A stretch of 64,000 nucleotides of DNA. It comes from Duodenibacillus massiliensis (GTDB lineage: Bacteria; Pseudomonadota; Gammaproteobacteria; Burkholderiales; Burkholderiaceae_F). Positions 8,433 to 16,617 of the stretch are shown here, in pieces. The translations under genes and the position numbers were made by a program. Location: the NCBI RefSeq assembly GCF_900128485.1, contig NZ_LT635861.1, positions 330,027 through 394,026 of the forward strand, in the 5' to 3' direction. Position 1 is the stretch's first letter; each line of letters opens with the position of its first letter. Under the pieces are notes generated by a model, which saw only the letters and a program-made list of their open reading frames with translations, ran no database searches and was not told the origin of the DNA.

Positions 8433-9998
8433 ATGCCGGAACTCCCTGAAACAGAAAAAGCCGTCGGGCCCACGATTTACTGGCATGACTATGAAACCTT
8501 CGGCCTGGACAGAAAACTCGACAGGCCGGCACAGTTTGCCGGTATCCGTACCGACATGAACTTTAACCGTCTGGGTGAGCCCGACATCTGGTACTGCAAA
8601 CCTTCGCAGGACTATCTGCCGGAGCCCACGGCATGCCTGGTGACCGGAATCACGCCGCAGCTCACCGAAGCGAAGGGGTGCTGCGAACACGACTTTGCGG
8701 AAAAAATCCGGGCTGCGATGATCGAGCCCGAGACACTCTCCGTGGGCTACAACTCCATGCGCTTTGACGATGAGGTGACCCGAAACCTCTTCTGGCGCAA
8801 CCTTTACGATGCCTATGAGCGGGAGTGGGCGAACGGCTGCTCGCGCTGGGATCTCTTTCCCTTTGTTCTTGCGGTGTGGGCCCTCAGGCCCGAAGGCATT
8901 GAATGGCCTCTGACGGGGGGCGTTGATCCGGCCCGCGCAGACCTCGTGACCTTCCGGCTTGAAAAACTCACTCAGGCCAACGGCATCTCCCACACCCACG
9001 CACACGACGCCGCAAGCGACGTTGAAGCAACGATTGATCTTGCAAAGTTAATTGCCGGCAAGCAGCCCAAGCTCTGGCAGTGGGCTCTTGCCAACCGCAG
9101 CAAGAAATCGGTTGTGGCGGCTTTGGAAAGCGGAAAACCCTGTGTGTGGGTGGATCCGAGAGCGGGGCAGAAGCGCGGCTACATCCGTGTGGTGCTGCCG
9201 ATTACGATTGCGCCCGTCAACAAAAACGAATACCTCGTCTGGGACTGCCGCGAGGATCCGCGGGTTTTGGTTGGTATGCCCCCGGAAGAAATCCGCCGCC
9301 GCGCCTTCGGTACGCGCGAGGAACTTAACGGCGAAGAGCGCCTCTCGCTTGCCTCCCTCAAGGTCAATCAGTCGCCTTTTGTTTGTAATGACCTGCGGGT
9401 TCTGACGGATGCTGTCTGTGCGCGTTTCGGTATTGATAAAGCGCGCTGCCTGGAAAACATGCAGCATCTTGCGGAAATTCAGAAGGAACTTGTGAGCCCA
9501 GTCTATTCAAGCCGGATGCCGGAAGAAAAGCCCGAAGAGGCGGCGCAGCCCGATCTGGATGCCGCGCTTTACGGCGGACTTATATCCACCAATGACCGCA
9601 CGCTCATGATCCGGGCCCAGAGCTATTCGCCCGCTGATCTCACGCAGGCCGTGGCTGAAGGCAGGCTTTCGTTTGAAGATCCGCGCCTTAAGGAAATGCT
9701 CTGGCGCATGCGGCTTCGCAACTGGCCTGAGACACTCACTCCGGAAGAAAAGAAAGCGCGCCGCGCGTTTTGTGCCCAAAGACTTTCCGGTGAAATTCCG
9801 GGGGTGCGCGGCTTTGAAGACTACTTTAACGAAATCGACCGTCAGGCCGAGATTAACGATACGCTCGTTGCGGAAGGCACGATCGATGAAGCCAAGTACG
9901 AGGCGCGTCAGGCGGTTTTAGATGCGCTTTACGCCTGGGGTGAAGCCCTGGGAGAGTACTGTGAAGGCGGCGATGAGACCGAAGACACACCTCAGTGA
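8433..9998 (+). CDS. sbcB: Exodeoxyribonuclease I
   Basis: 521 residues, somewhat longer than E. coli ExoI (475). A 3'-5' single-strand DNA exonuclease in recombination and mismatch repair. The DEDDh nuclease fold starts with YWHDYETFG (D19, E21), then DRPAQFAGIRTD. NSMRFDDEVTRNLFWRN contains the second acidic motif and HAHDAASDVEATI (near 193-205) the catalytic His/Asp. The SH3-like and helical ExoI C-terminal domains follow. The stop at 9998 lies 11 bases before the next gene's ATG, so the two are probably cotranscribed. Confidence 0.95.
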   Translation: MPELPETEKAVGPTIYWHDYETFGLDRKLDRPAQFAGIRTDMNFNRLGEPDIWYCKPSQDYLPEPTACLVTGITPQLTEAKGCCEHDFAEKIRAAMIEPETLSVGYNSMRFDDEVTRNLFWRNLYDAYEREWANGCSRWDLFPFVLAVWALRPEGIEWPLTGGVDPARADLVTFRLEKLTQANGISHTHAHDAASDVEATIDLAKLIAGKQPKLWQWALANRSKKSVVAALESGKPCVWVDPRAGQKRGYIRVVLPITIAPVNKNEYLVWDCREDPRVLVGMPPEEIRRRAFGTREELNGEERLSLASLKVNQSPFVCNDLRVLTDAVCARFGIDKARCLENMQHLAEIQKELVSPVYSSRMPEEKPEEAAQPDLDAALYGGLISTNDRTLMIRAQSYSPADLTQAVAEGRLSFEDPRLKEMLWRMRLRNWPETLTPEEKKARRAFCAQRLSGEIPGVRGFEDYFNEIDRQAEINDTLVAEGTIDEAKYEARQAVLDALYAWGEALGEYCEGGDETEDTPQ

Positions 9999-10009
9999 GG
10001 ACGCAGATC

Positions 10010-10918
10010 ATGTTTGAAAAGAAAGCAGCTTATCCGGTGACCGAACCCAGGCGTGTTGCCTTTATCGGTCTGGGTGTTATGGGTTATCCGATGGCAGGCC
10101 ACCTTCTCGCAGCCGGTCACAGCGTGACCGTTTATAACCGGACCACGGCCAAGGCTGACAAGTGGGTGAAGGAATTCGGGGGCAGCCGTGCCCTCACGCC
10201 CAAGGAGGCAGCCTCCGGTGCTGACGTTGTTTTTGCCTGTGTCGGAAACGACGATGATTTAAGAAGCGTGATTCTCGGCGAAAACGGGGCGCTTGCCGGA
10301 ATGAAGGCGGGCGCCGTTTTCGTGGACAACACGACGGATTCGGCCGGTGTTGCCCGCGAGGCGGCTACGCTTTTCAAGTCAAACGGCCGGCACTTTATCG
10401 ATGCGCCCGTCTCCGGAGGTCAGGCCGGTGCCGAAAAAGGGATTCTCACCGTGATGTGCGGGGCCGACACGTCGGATTTTGAGCGCGTTAAGGACGTGAT
10501 TGCCGCCTACGCCTGCGCCGTCACGCGTATCGGGGAGGCAGGCAGCGGACAGCTTGCAAAGATGTGCAATCAGATCTGTATCGCAGGGCTTGTTCAGGCG
10601 CTTTCCGAAGCCATCCGGTTCGGCGAAAACGCGGGGCTTGACATGAAGACGGTGCTCAAGGTCATTGAAAAGGGAGCGGCAGGCTCCTGGCAGATGTCTG
10701 CGCGCGGCACAACCATGCTTGAAGACCGCTTTGATTTCGGTTTTGCCGTTGACTGGATGAGAAAAGATCTGGGTATTGCGCTTGCCGAAGCCCGCCGCAA
10801 CGGTTCAAGCCTTCCGGTTACGGCCTTGGTTGACAGTTTCTATGGAGATGTCCAGGCGCTGGGCGGTAACCGTTTTGACACGTCTTCACTCATTAAGCGC
10901 CTGCCGAAGAAAAAATAA
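10010..10918 (+). CDS. NAD(P)-binding beta-hydroxyacid dehydrogenase (3-hydroxyisobutyrate dehydrogenase family)
   Basis: 302 residues from ATG 10010; a GTG at 9995 would add five residues but overlaps sbcB. FIGLGVMGYPMAGHL (about 18-32) is the Rossmann G-x-G-x2-G signature of the 6-phosphogluconate/3-hydroxyisobutyrate dehydrogenase superfamily. FVDNTTDSAGVAR and DAPVSGGQAGAEKG are substrate-side motifs, and the catalytic Lys sits in GSGQLAKMCNQI. Substrate cannot be fixed from sequence: 3-hydroxyisobutyrate, tartronate semialdehyde and succinic semialdehyde reductases share these motifs. Ends in a terminator. Confidence 0.88.
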   Translation: MFEKKAAYPVTEPRRVAFIGLGVMGYPMAGHLLAAGHSVTVYNRTTAKADKWVKEFGGSRALTPKEAASGADVVFACVGNDDDLRSVILGENGALAGMKAGAVFVDNTTDSAGVAREAATLFKSNGRHFIDAPVSGGQAGAEKGILTVMCGADTSDFERVKDVIAAYACAVTRIGEAGSGQLAKMCNQICIAGLVQALSEAIRFGENAGLDMKTVLKVIEKGAAGSWQMSARGTTMLEDRFDFGFAVDWMRKDLGIALAEARRNGSSLPVTALVDSFYGDVQALGGNRFDTSSLIKRLPKKK

Positions 10919-10964
10919 CCTTGTAATTTGCAGGCTATTAGTTGCAAACAACCAATAGCTGCTG

Positions 10965-11021
10965 AAAAAACGCCACAGATCCCGGCACAGCCCGTGCTTA
11001 CTGGTCCGGGGCGTTTTTTTT
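10965..11021 (+). terminator. Terminator after the dehydrogenase gene
   Basis: AAAAAACGCC near 10965-10974 pairs with GGCGTTTTTT near 11010-11017, with further CCGG pairing in the stem, ending in a long T run. It isolates the feo operon from upstream transcription. Confidence 0.85.
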
Positions 11022-11060
11022 ATGGTTTTCGGAAAGTATGAACAGTTGTAAAAATTTGCA

Positions 11061-11079
11061 AATGAGAATAACTCTCATT
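11061..11079 (+). promoter_or_regulatory. Fur box upstream of the feo operon
   Basis: AATGAGA-N5-TCTCATT is a 19-bp dyad of the classic Fur type (alternating TGAGAAT-like arms), centred 87 bases upstream of the first feoA ATG. Ferrous transport genes are typical Fur targets, so iron repression is expected. The dyad is seen; Fur binding is inferred. Confidence 0.85.
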
Positions 11080-11156
11080 AGTATCCCGTTTTGTGAAGGT
11101 CGGCCCGTATTTAAGGCTGGCTTTAAGTAGTTGTTTTATGGAAGGCAGTAAACAAA

Positions 11157-11399
11157 ATGTCAGTCAGTGGTGTGTCGCAGCTCAAAAAATTATCTGAACT
11201 GCCGCAGGGAGTTGAAGCAGTGGTCGTGAAGATGAAGCTTGAGCAGGGGGAGGCTGACCGTCTCTCTGACCTCGGCATGCGCCACGGGAGCACTGTCCGC
11301 ATCTTGTGCGGCGGCGAAAATCAGACCATTTTGGTCGCTGTCGGTGACGGCCGTATCGGCGTTAACTACGCCACGGCAGAAAAGATTTACGTTCACTAA
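11157..11399 (+). CDS. feoA: FeoA domain protein 1
   Basis: 80 residues forming a single FeoA (SH3-like) domain: LSELPQGVEAVVVKM, ADRLSDLGMRHGSTVRIL, then VGDGRIGVNYATAEKIYV. FeoA proteins act in the cytoplasm as partners of FeoB in ferrous iron uptake. First gene after the Fur-like box and directly before a second FeoA (gap 9 bases). Confidence 0.9.
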   Translation: MSVSGVSQLKKLSELPQGVEAVVVKMKLEQGEADRLSDLGMRHGSTVRILCGGENQTILVAVGDGRIGVNYATAEKIYVH

Positions 11400-11408
11400 G
11401 GAAGAATC

Positions 11409-11636
11409 ATGTTGCTGAAAGATCTCAAGCCCGGTGACAAGGGCCGTATCGTCAGTTACAGCAAGGACGCAGTGGAATACCGCCGTCGTCTGCTGATGCT
11501 CGGCGCCACGCCCGGTACCTCTTTTGAGGTTGTGCGTATCGCCCCCCTGGGCGATCCGATTGAAATTCGGGTAAGAGGTAGCTTCATCAGCGTCCGTAAG
11601 GACGAGGCCGCCATCATGGAGGTTGCCCTCTCATAA
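11409..11636 (+). CDS. feoA: FeoA domain protein 2
   Basis: 75 residues with the more canonical FeoA layout: LKDLKPGDKGRIVSY, RRRLLMLGATPGTSFEVVRIAPLGDPIEIRVRGSF-like core and a C-terminal strand RKDEAAIMEV. Two adjacent, divergent FeoA proteins before FeoB suggest a hetero-partner arrangement rather than a recent duplication, since they share little beyond the fold. Followed by feoB after 46 bases. Confidence 0.93.
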   Translation: MLLKDLKPGDKGRIVSYSKDAVEYRRRLLMLGATPGTSFEVVRIAPLGDPIEIRVRGSFISVRKDEAAIMEVALS

Positions 11637-11682
11637 AGAGGGTTTTCCGGCAAAGAACATTCCAACTGAGGAATCACACAAC

Positions 11683-14046
11683 ATGTCCAAGCAGACAATC
11701 TGCGTTGTCGGTAACCCGAACTGCGGCAAGACAACGCTTTTTAACGCCCTCACCGGTGCGCATCAGGAAGTCGGCAACTGGCCGGGCGTCACCGTTGAAA
11801 AGAAGGTCGGTCACTACAGCTACAACGGCGAAGACATCGAAATCGTCGACCTTCCCGGCATTTATTCCATTACGCCTGCGAGCACAGCCGGTGAAGACGA
11901 ACGCGTCGCGCGCGACTACATTCTCACGAATGAATCGTCCTGCGTCGTGAACATCGTTGACGCATCCAACCTCGAGCGTAACCTCTACCTCACCTCGCAG
12001 TTAATCGAAATGCGTGTTCCGATGATTGTCGTTGTGAACATGCTCGATATTGCCGAAGCCCACCACCTTAAGATCAATCTGGAAGCGCTTCAGGAGTTTC
12101 TGAAGTGCCCGGTGATCGGTATGGTCGCCGCCCGCAATAGGGGTGTTGAGGAACTCAAGGGCGCCATCAGCGACTTCCTGAAGAAGCCCTTCGTGCCGCC
12201 GATGACCGTTAAGTTTGACGAAAAGATTACCCACTGCGCTCACGCCGTTGAAGATCAGCTTGCCAAGCTCGGTGTTGAACGCCCCAACTGGTTTGCCGTG
12301 CAGCTCATGGAAAACGCCCCCGGGATTGCCGATAAGCTCCCTTCGGGCGCTGTGGATGCCGTCAAGCCCATCGTCGAACCTCTGAACAAGGAATTTGACG
12401 GTGACCTTGATATCGCCATTGCCGATGCCCGTTACCAGTTTGTGGCCGGCATCGCTGAAAAGGCGATTAAGCGCGAAGGCGAAGTTTCCGCAACCGTCAC
12501 CGATAAGATCGACCGCGTGGTTCTGAACCGCTGGCTCGGTCTGCCGATCTTCCTGCTCGTGATGTACGTGATGTTCCTCTTCACGCAGAATTTCGGCGCA
12601 GCCTTCATTGACTTCTTCGATATCTTCGTGGGCGGCGTAGCCGTTGACGGGTTCGGTCAGCTGCTTGAAAGCATCGGCTGCCCCGAATGGCTCAAGGTGA
12701 TCCTCGCTGACGGTATCGGCGGCGGTATTCAGACCGTCTCCACCTTCATCCCGGTGATCTTTTTCCTGTACTTCTTCCTGGCCATCCTCGAAGACTCCGG
12801 CTACATGGCCCGTGCGGCCTTCGTGATGGACCGCCTGATGCGCGGTCTGGGTCTGCCCGGCAAGGCCTTCGTGCCCCTCATTGTCGGTTTCGGCTGCAAC
12901 GTTCCCGCCATTATGGCAACGCGCACCATTGACCGTCCGGCTGACCGTATCACCACGATCATGATGGCTCCGTTTATGAGCTGCGGCGCCCGTCTGCCGG
13001 TGTACGTTCTGTTTGCAACAGCCTTTTTCCCCACCAACGGCCAGAACCTCGTGTTCGCTCTTTACCTCATCGGTATTGTGGCTGCCGTCTTTACGGGCTT
13101 TATCCTCAAAAAGTTCGTTCTCACGGGTGAAACTTCTGCCTTTGTGATGGAAATTCCGCCGTACCATATGCCGACCTTCAAGGGCGTCATGATCCGTACG
13201 TGGGACCGCCTCAAGGGCTTTGTGATGCGTGCCGGTAAGGTGATCGTTGTGATCGTTGCCTGCCTGCAGTTCTTAAACAGCTGGGGTGTCGACGGTTCCT
13301 TCGGTAACGCCGATAGCGATAAGTCCGTTCTCTCCAAGATCGGTCAGACGATTGTTCCTGTCTTCCAGCCGATGGGCGTTCAGGAAGAAAACTGGCCGGC
13401 TGCCGTGGGTATCTTCACCGGTATTCTCGCAAAGGAAGCCGTCGTCGGTACGATGAACTCCCTCTATGAAACGATGGCGGCTGAAGCCAACAAGAAGGCG
13501 GCTGCCGCCGACGGTGCTGCTCCGGCTGAAGAAGCTGAAGAAGACGCGGGCTGGAGCCTTGTCGACATCACTAAGGAAGCCGTGGGCGTGGTGGGTGAAA
13601 ACCTCGCGGGCCTGGGCGGCGCACTGCTCGATCCGCTCGGTATCGAAGTCGGTGACTTAAGCGATACGGCAGCTGCGGCTGAAGAGCAGGAAGTCTCGGT
13701 TGACTCCGTGAGCATCATGCATCAGCTCTTCGGTACCGGTTTTGCCGCCTTCTGCTACCTCCTGATGGTTCTGCTTTACATGCCCTGCGGCGCGGCGGTG
13801 GCTGCGGTCTTCCGTGAAGCCGGCGCAGTCTGGACGGTGTTCCTCGCCTGCTGGACCACGATCATGGGCTTTTCGACTTCCACGATCGTCTACCGTCTGG
13901 GGACCTTCAGTCAGGATCCGATGTACGCCATTCTCTCCATCGTGATCGCTGCGGTGCTTCTCGTCGGTATGGTCTTCTGGATGAGAAGTTATGTAAAGCG
14001 CGCCCGTCTGAATGCCCCCAAGGTGATTCCGATCGCTGCGCAGTAA
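11683..14046 (+). CDS. feoB: Ferrous iron transport protein B
   Basis: 787 residues from ATG 11683 (MSKQTICVVGNPNCGKTT), preceded by a GAGG site; the frame opens earlier at 11623 but that would overlap feoA. The N-terminal G-domain has the P-loop GNPNCGKTT (10-18), VEKKVGHY switch region and DLPGIYS. A guanine-dissociation-inhibitor-like helical segment follows, then the membrane part with the two Gate motifs (FIPVIFFLYFFLAILEDSGY region and the later copy near 720). A hydrophilic Ala/Glu-rich insertion lies near 630-655. Takes up Fe(II) across the inner membrane. Confidence 0.96.
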   Translation: MSKQTICVVGNPNCGKTTLFNALTGAHQEVGNWPGVTVEKKVGHYSYNGEDIEIVDLPGIYSITPASTAGEDERVARDYILTNESSCVVNIVDASNLERNLYLTSQLIEMRVPMIVVVNMLDIAEAHHLKINLEALQEFLKCPVIGMVAARNRGVEELKGAISDFLKKPFVPPMTVKFDEKITHCAHAVEDQLAKLGVERPNWFAVQLMENAPGIADKLPSGAVDAVKPIVEPLNKEFDGDLDIAIADARYQFVAGIAEKAIKREGEVSATVTDKIDRVVLNRWLGLPIFLLVMYVMFLFTQNFGAAFIDFFDIFVGGVAVDGFGQLLESIGCPEWLKVILADGIGGGIQTVSTFIPVIFFLYFFLAILEDSGYMARAAFVMDRLMRGLGLPGKAFVPLIVGFGCNVPAIMATRTIDRPADRITTIMMAPFMSCGARLPVYVLFATAFFPTNGQNLVFALYLIGIVAAVFTGFILKKFVLTGETSAFVMEIPPYHMPTFKGVMIRTWDRLKGFVMRAGKVIVVIVACLQFLNSWGVDGSFGNADSDKSVLSKIGQTIVPVFQPMGVQEENWPAAVGIFTGILAKEAVVGTMNSLYETMAAEANKKAAAADGAAPAEEAEEDAGWSLVDITKEAVGVVGENLAGLGGALLDPLGIEVGDLSDTAAAAEEQEVSVDSVSIMHQLFGTGFAAFCYLLMVLLYMPCGAAVAAVFREAGAVWTVFLACWTTIMGFSTSTIVYRLGTFSQDPMYAILSIVIAAVLLVGMVFWMRSYVKRARLNAPKVIPIAAQ

Positions 14047-14082
14047 TATGTCAGACATTGCTTAAATCAAGCGTCTGAGTGA

Positions 14083-14129
14083 GAACATACCCGGCTGTGC
14101 AATCAATACACTGCCGGGTATGTTCGTTT
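14083..14129 (+). terminator. Strong hairpin between feoB and feoC (attenuator or terminator)
   Basis: A perfect 13-bp inverted repeat (GAACATACCCGGC at 14083-14095, GCCGGGTATGTTC at 14113-14125) followed by GTTTT. The T run is short, so it may only lower transcription into feoC or protect the feoAAB mRNA end. Confidence 0.65.
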
Positions 14130-14156
14130 TGATACCCGACAAAGGACAAAACGGAT

Positions 14157-14399
14157 ATGGTTTCTACGGCTGAACTCAAGGCTTTTATTAAGGAACAGGG
14201 AACAATCGGTGAAGAGCAGATTGCGCGGCGTTTTCTGACAACGGCTCCCGTTATCGCCATGATGTGCGAGCGGCTTGCCGCCAAGGGTGACGTGCGCCTG
14301 ATCGCTACGGGCGAACACTGCTGCGGCAAGGATCAGTGCACGGGCTGCACCGACGTGATGCCTGCGCAGCGCGCCTGGCGCTGGATCCGTAAGGACTGA
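14157..14399 (+). CDS. feoC: FeoC-like winged-helix protein with cysteine cluster
   Basis: 80 residues. An N-terminal winged HTH (AELKAFIKEQGTIGEEQIARRF, then VIAMMCERLAAKGDV) is followed by H-C55-C56-x4-C61-x2-C64. Klebsiella FeoC has an equivalent wing with an oxygen-sensitive [4Fe-4S] cluster bound by cysteines at similar spacing. FeoC proteins are proposed to control FeoB stability or transcription. Lies 110 bases after feoB, behind a hairpin, so its expression may be set apart from feoB. Confidence 0.85.
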   Translation: MVSTAELKAFIKEQGTIGEEQIARRFLTTAPVIAMMCERLAAKGDVRLIATGEHCCGKDQCTGCTDVMPAQRAWRWIRKD

Positions 14400-14421
14400 T
14401 GCGTCTTTTTCCGGTTGTCTG

Positions 14422-14457
14422 CCCGCCCTGGTCCGAAACCTCGGCGGGATTTTTTTT
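14422..14457 (+). terminator. Terminator of the feo operon
   Basis: CCCGCC (14422-14427) pairs with GGCGGG (14443-14448) followed by A and eight T. It separates feoC from ybaK. Confidence 0.85.
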
Positions 14458-14469
14458 CAGGAAGACAGA

Positions 14470-14898
14470 GTGGCATTTGAAGAAGTAAAAGCGTTTATGA
14501 CGGCGCGCGGCTTTGCTGACCGCCTGCGGATTTTGGACGGCTCAAGCGCAACGGTGGAGCTGGCGGCAAAAACCCTGGGCTGCGCGCCTGAGCGCATTGC
14601 CAAGACGGTTTCTCTGCGGCTTAAGACCGGTCCGATAGTGATTGTTACCGCCGGCGACGCCAAGATTGACAACCGTACCTACAAGCACCGTTTCGGTGAG
14701 AAGGCGCATCTCATTGCCTTTGATGAGGTGGAGGCACTCACCGGGCACGCGCCGGGCGGCGTCTGCCCCTTTGCCTTAAAGCCGGGCGTTCGGGTGTTTT
14801 TGGATGAGTCACTGAAGCGTTTTGACTCGGTGTGGCCTGCGGCCGGAGCCGACCATACGGCGGTCTTTCTTAAACTTAGTAAACAATCCCCCGTCTGA
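14470..14898 (+). pseudogene. ybaK: YbaK/EbsC family aminoacyl-tRNA deacylase, 5' part, interrupted by IS
   Basis: 142 residues from GTG 14470. The YbaK fold is clear: LAAKTLGCAPERIAKTVSLR, VIVTAGDAKIDNR (with the catalytic Lys region), GGVCPFALKPGVRVFLDESL and FDSVWPAAGADHTAVFLKL. Such proteins hydrolyse mischarged tRNA, often Cys-tRNA(Pro). The last residues (about KQSPV) and the TGA come from the terminal hairpin of an IS200/IS605 element. The missing C-terminal part is present on the far side at 16618-16710. An intact protein would be near 167 residues. The truncated one may or may not fold. Confidence 0.88.
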
Positions 14899-15050
14899 AG
14901 ACGGGGGATTTATTGTAACCGCATCACACGGCCCAACATAAGGCTGGTTTACATCAGCCCCTGTGCTGACAGCTGTCGGCACAGACCCTGCAGGTTGCGG
15001 CTCGCATTCAAGTCGCTGTGCGCAAGGTGACCACATTGGCTGCATCGGAA
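14881..15050 (-). ncRNA. Predicted omega RNA region of TnpB (overlaps tnpB 3' end)
   Basis: In studied IS200/IS605 elements the guide RNA of TnpB covers the end of tnpB and the right end, with the guide taken from flanking DNA. Here that corresponds to the right end, reading out on the minus strand into ybaK codons. Only the location by analogy and the terminal hairpin support this; limits are approximate. Confidence 0.35.
14885..14910. repeat. Right-end hairpin of the IS (transposase-proximal subterminal palindrome)
   Basis: An 11-bp stem with TGAA loop: AATCCCCCGTC at 14885-14895 and GACGGGGGATT at 14900-14910. It overlaps the ybaK stop codon. TnpA of this family recognises such imperfect palindromes near each end in single-stranded form. 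Confidence 0.8.
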
Positions 15051-16247
15051 CCCGTGCTTATGGCGTTTGCCCGGTGCCCCGCACTGTGAGCATGTCTGGC
15101 TTGTATAGCGCGGATCCAGGAAAACACACCGGATTCCAGCGGCTGCCGCTTTGTAAACAATCATCTCCTGCAACTCACGGAAAGACCAGCGGTGCAGTCG
15201 GCTTCTGATGCGTTTCCCGGCCTTGATGTGATCCCGGATATGCGTCAGGTCTTCCAGGGCGATTAACTTGATACCCCGCTTTGCGGCTTCCTGCACAATC
15301 TCTTTGCTTACAACGTTATTGACATGCGTCACATGGCGTCTTTCTCGGCCTGAGGCTTTTTTCAGGTGCTGTCTGGCACTCTGAGAGCCGTTGCGCTGAA
15401 GACGCTTTCTCTGACTCATATATCGGTCTCTTTTATCCTTTAATGCTCCTGCTTTCCAAATACGGCCCGTGCTGACGGCCGCAATATTGTTCTCGCCGAC
15501 ATCAATACCCATGATCTCGTCGGCTTTCAGATTCTTTAAATGCTCTTCGCCCGAACAACCTTGGGACTCCACTGCGATGTGAAGCTCCCAAAACGCTTCT
15601 TTCCGGCCTCTCCGGGGATGCAGAACAAGGTTGCACTCCTTACGCTTTCCAGAAGCCAGCAACTCTTTTTGAAAAGGGCCGGGGCACAGACGTGCCCGAA
15701 TCCGACCGCTGATGGTTGAAATTGAAACAGTGCCGTCAGGGAAAAATGTCAGCGTGTTCTTGTCGACGTGAACCGAGGGGTGCCTGAACACCAGCGTCTT
15801 GAGCTTCTTGTCCTCACTTTTGAGCTGTGCCGGATGCTTGGCAAGCTCCGTCTTGTAGGCTGCCGACACCGAGCGGATGACGTTACAGGCATACTGGCTG
15901 CCGAGATCCGGAAATTTTGCCTTGATCTTGTCATAAACTGCGTGATGCAGCGTGAAACGCTGCCAGAGCCTCTTCGTGCGGTCCGCCGCTACTGTCGGAA
16001 CTACAAAGTTACACACCTGCGCATAGAGTCTCTGCGTCGCTGCGAGCTTTTCGTGTGCTGCCGGATCGAGTAGTTCCAGCCGAACGCAGGCTGTGCGGAC
16101 ACACTTGCCGCTCCCTTCAACGCGCCTAACGCCGTCCGCGGATGTGTTCAGTCCTTTCGATGTAGCTTTTGATCGTTTCTGCACTGACACTGCCTGCTGT
16201 TCCGACGTAGTAAGAAGGCGACCAAAGATGGCCTGCCCAAAGTTCAT
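14949..16247 (-). CDS. tnpB: TnpB, RNA-guided nuclease of IS200/IS605
   Basis: Up to 432 residues. RuvC-like active site residues are all present: D249 in MGIDVGENN, E332 in LIALEDLTHI and D412 in AHSDLNASRN. A zinc ribbon is formed by C386-x2-C389 and C402-x2-C405. The N-terminal helical/wedge part is recognisable (YAQVCNFVVPT, RHPSVHVDKNTL). These proteins cut DNA matching a guide RNA made from the element end and help the element persist. The first 122 bases overlap tnpA; the real start may be ATG 16247 or a GTG some 20 codons later. No disruption is seen, so it could be active. Confidence 0.92.
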   Translation of the reverse strand: MNFGQAIFGRLLTTSEQQAVSVQKRSKATSKGLNTSADGVRRVEGSGKCVRTACVRLELLDPAAHEKLAATQRLYAQVCNFVVPTVAADRTKRLWQRFTLHHAVYDKIKAKFPDLGSQYACNVIRSVSAAYKTELAKHPAQLKSEDKKLKTLVFRHPSVHVDKNTLTFFPDGTVSISTISGRIRARLCPGPFQKELLASGKRKECNLVLHPRRGRKEAFWELHIAVESQGCSGEEHLKNLKADEIMGIDVGENNIAAVSTGRIWKAGALKDKRDRYMSQRKRLQRNGSQSARQHLKKASGRERRHVTHVNNVVSKEIVQEAAKRGIKLIALEDLTHIRDHIKAGKRIRSRLHRWSFRELQEMIVYKAAAAGIRCVFLDPRYTSQTCSQCGAPGKRHKHGFRCSQCGHLAHSDLNASRNLQGLCRQLSAQGLM

Positions 16248-16539
16248 TTTTGAGTTCCGGATGCCGCATCAGCAGCATCCTTGCACTGGCACCCTTCAAT
16301 ACTCTCACCGCGTCGGCAATGCTGACGGACGGCGGAAAACTGACAAACAGGTGCAGGTGATCCGGCTGAATTTCCAAAGAAAGTATCTCATACTTTCTTT
16401 CAGCGCATATACTTTCAAGCAACTCACGCAGAGACTGCGCAACACCACCCCTGAGAACGGATTTCCTGTACTGGGGGCACCATACCATATGGTAAGCTGT
16501 CTGATAGACGCAGTTTCTGCTGTAAACGATGCTTAGCAT
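16126..16539 (-). CDS. tnpA: TnpA, Y1 HUH transposase of IS200/IS605
   Basis: 137 residues. The HUH motif is PDHLHLF (residues near 58-64, two metal-binding His around a hydrophobic residue), and the single catalytic tyrosine lies in ETIKSYIERTEH near residue 126. AYHMVWCPQYRKSVL at the N-terminus is the usual opening strand. It cuts and rejoins single-stranded DNA at the element ends. Complete and in frame, so the element may still move. Confidence 0.92.
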   Translation of the reverse strand: MLSIVYSRNCVYQTAYHMVWCPQYRKSVLRGGVAQSLRELLESICAERKYEILSLEIQPDHLHLFVSFPPSVSIADAVRVLKGASARMLLMRHPELKNELWAGHLWSPSYYVGTAGSVSAETIKSYIERTEHIRGRR

Positions 16540-16586
16540 AGTGCGTATGGTACCAATTTTTTAAAATAAAAACAGCCGCGATTCCT

Positions 16587-16606
16587 CCCGCGTCTGAAGA
16601 CGCGGG
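16587..16606. repeat. Left-end hairpin of the IS
   Basis: CCCGCGTC (16587-16594), loop TGAA, GACGCGGG (16599-16606). Stem resembles the right-end hairpin, and the TGAA loop is identical on the plus strand. It lies about 50 bases upstream of tnpA on the minus strand. Confidence 0.78.
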
Positions 16607-16617
16607 TTTCCTCGCGG

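Larger units (their letters stand above)
14881..16617 (-). mobile_element. IS200/IS605-family insertion sequence (tnpA + tnpB)
   Basis: About 1.74 kb, inserted into ybaK. On the minus strand the order is left-end hairpin, tnpA, tnpB, right-end hairpin, as in IS605-type elements. Both ends have stem-loops with the same TGAA loop seen on the plus strand. There are no inverted terminal repeats in the usual sense and no obvious target duplication, as expected for this family. The precise ends are uncertain by a few bases: rejoining must keep ybaK in frame, which is met if the left flank ends at 14877 or 14880 and the right flank starts at 16618. Confidence 0.88.

Noticed and set aside
12001-13167. 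388-codon minus-strand frame opposite feoB
   Set aside because: Charged, His-rich composition without motifs, inside the conserved membrane part of FeoB: a shadow frame.
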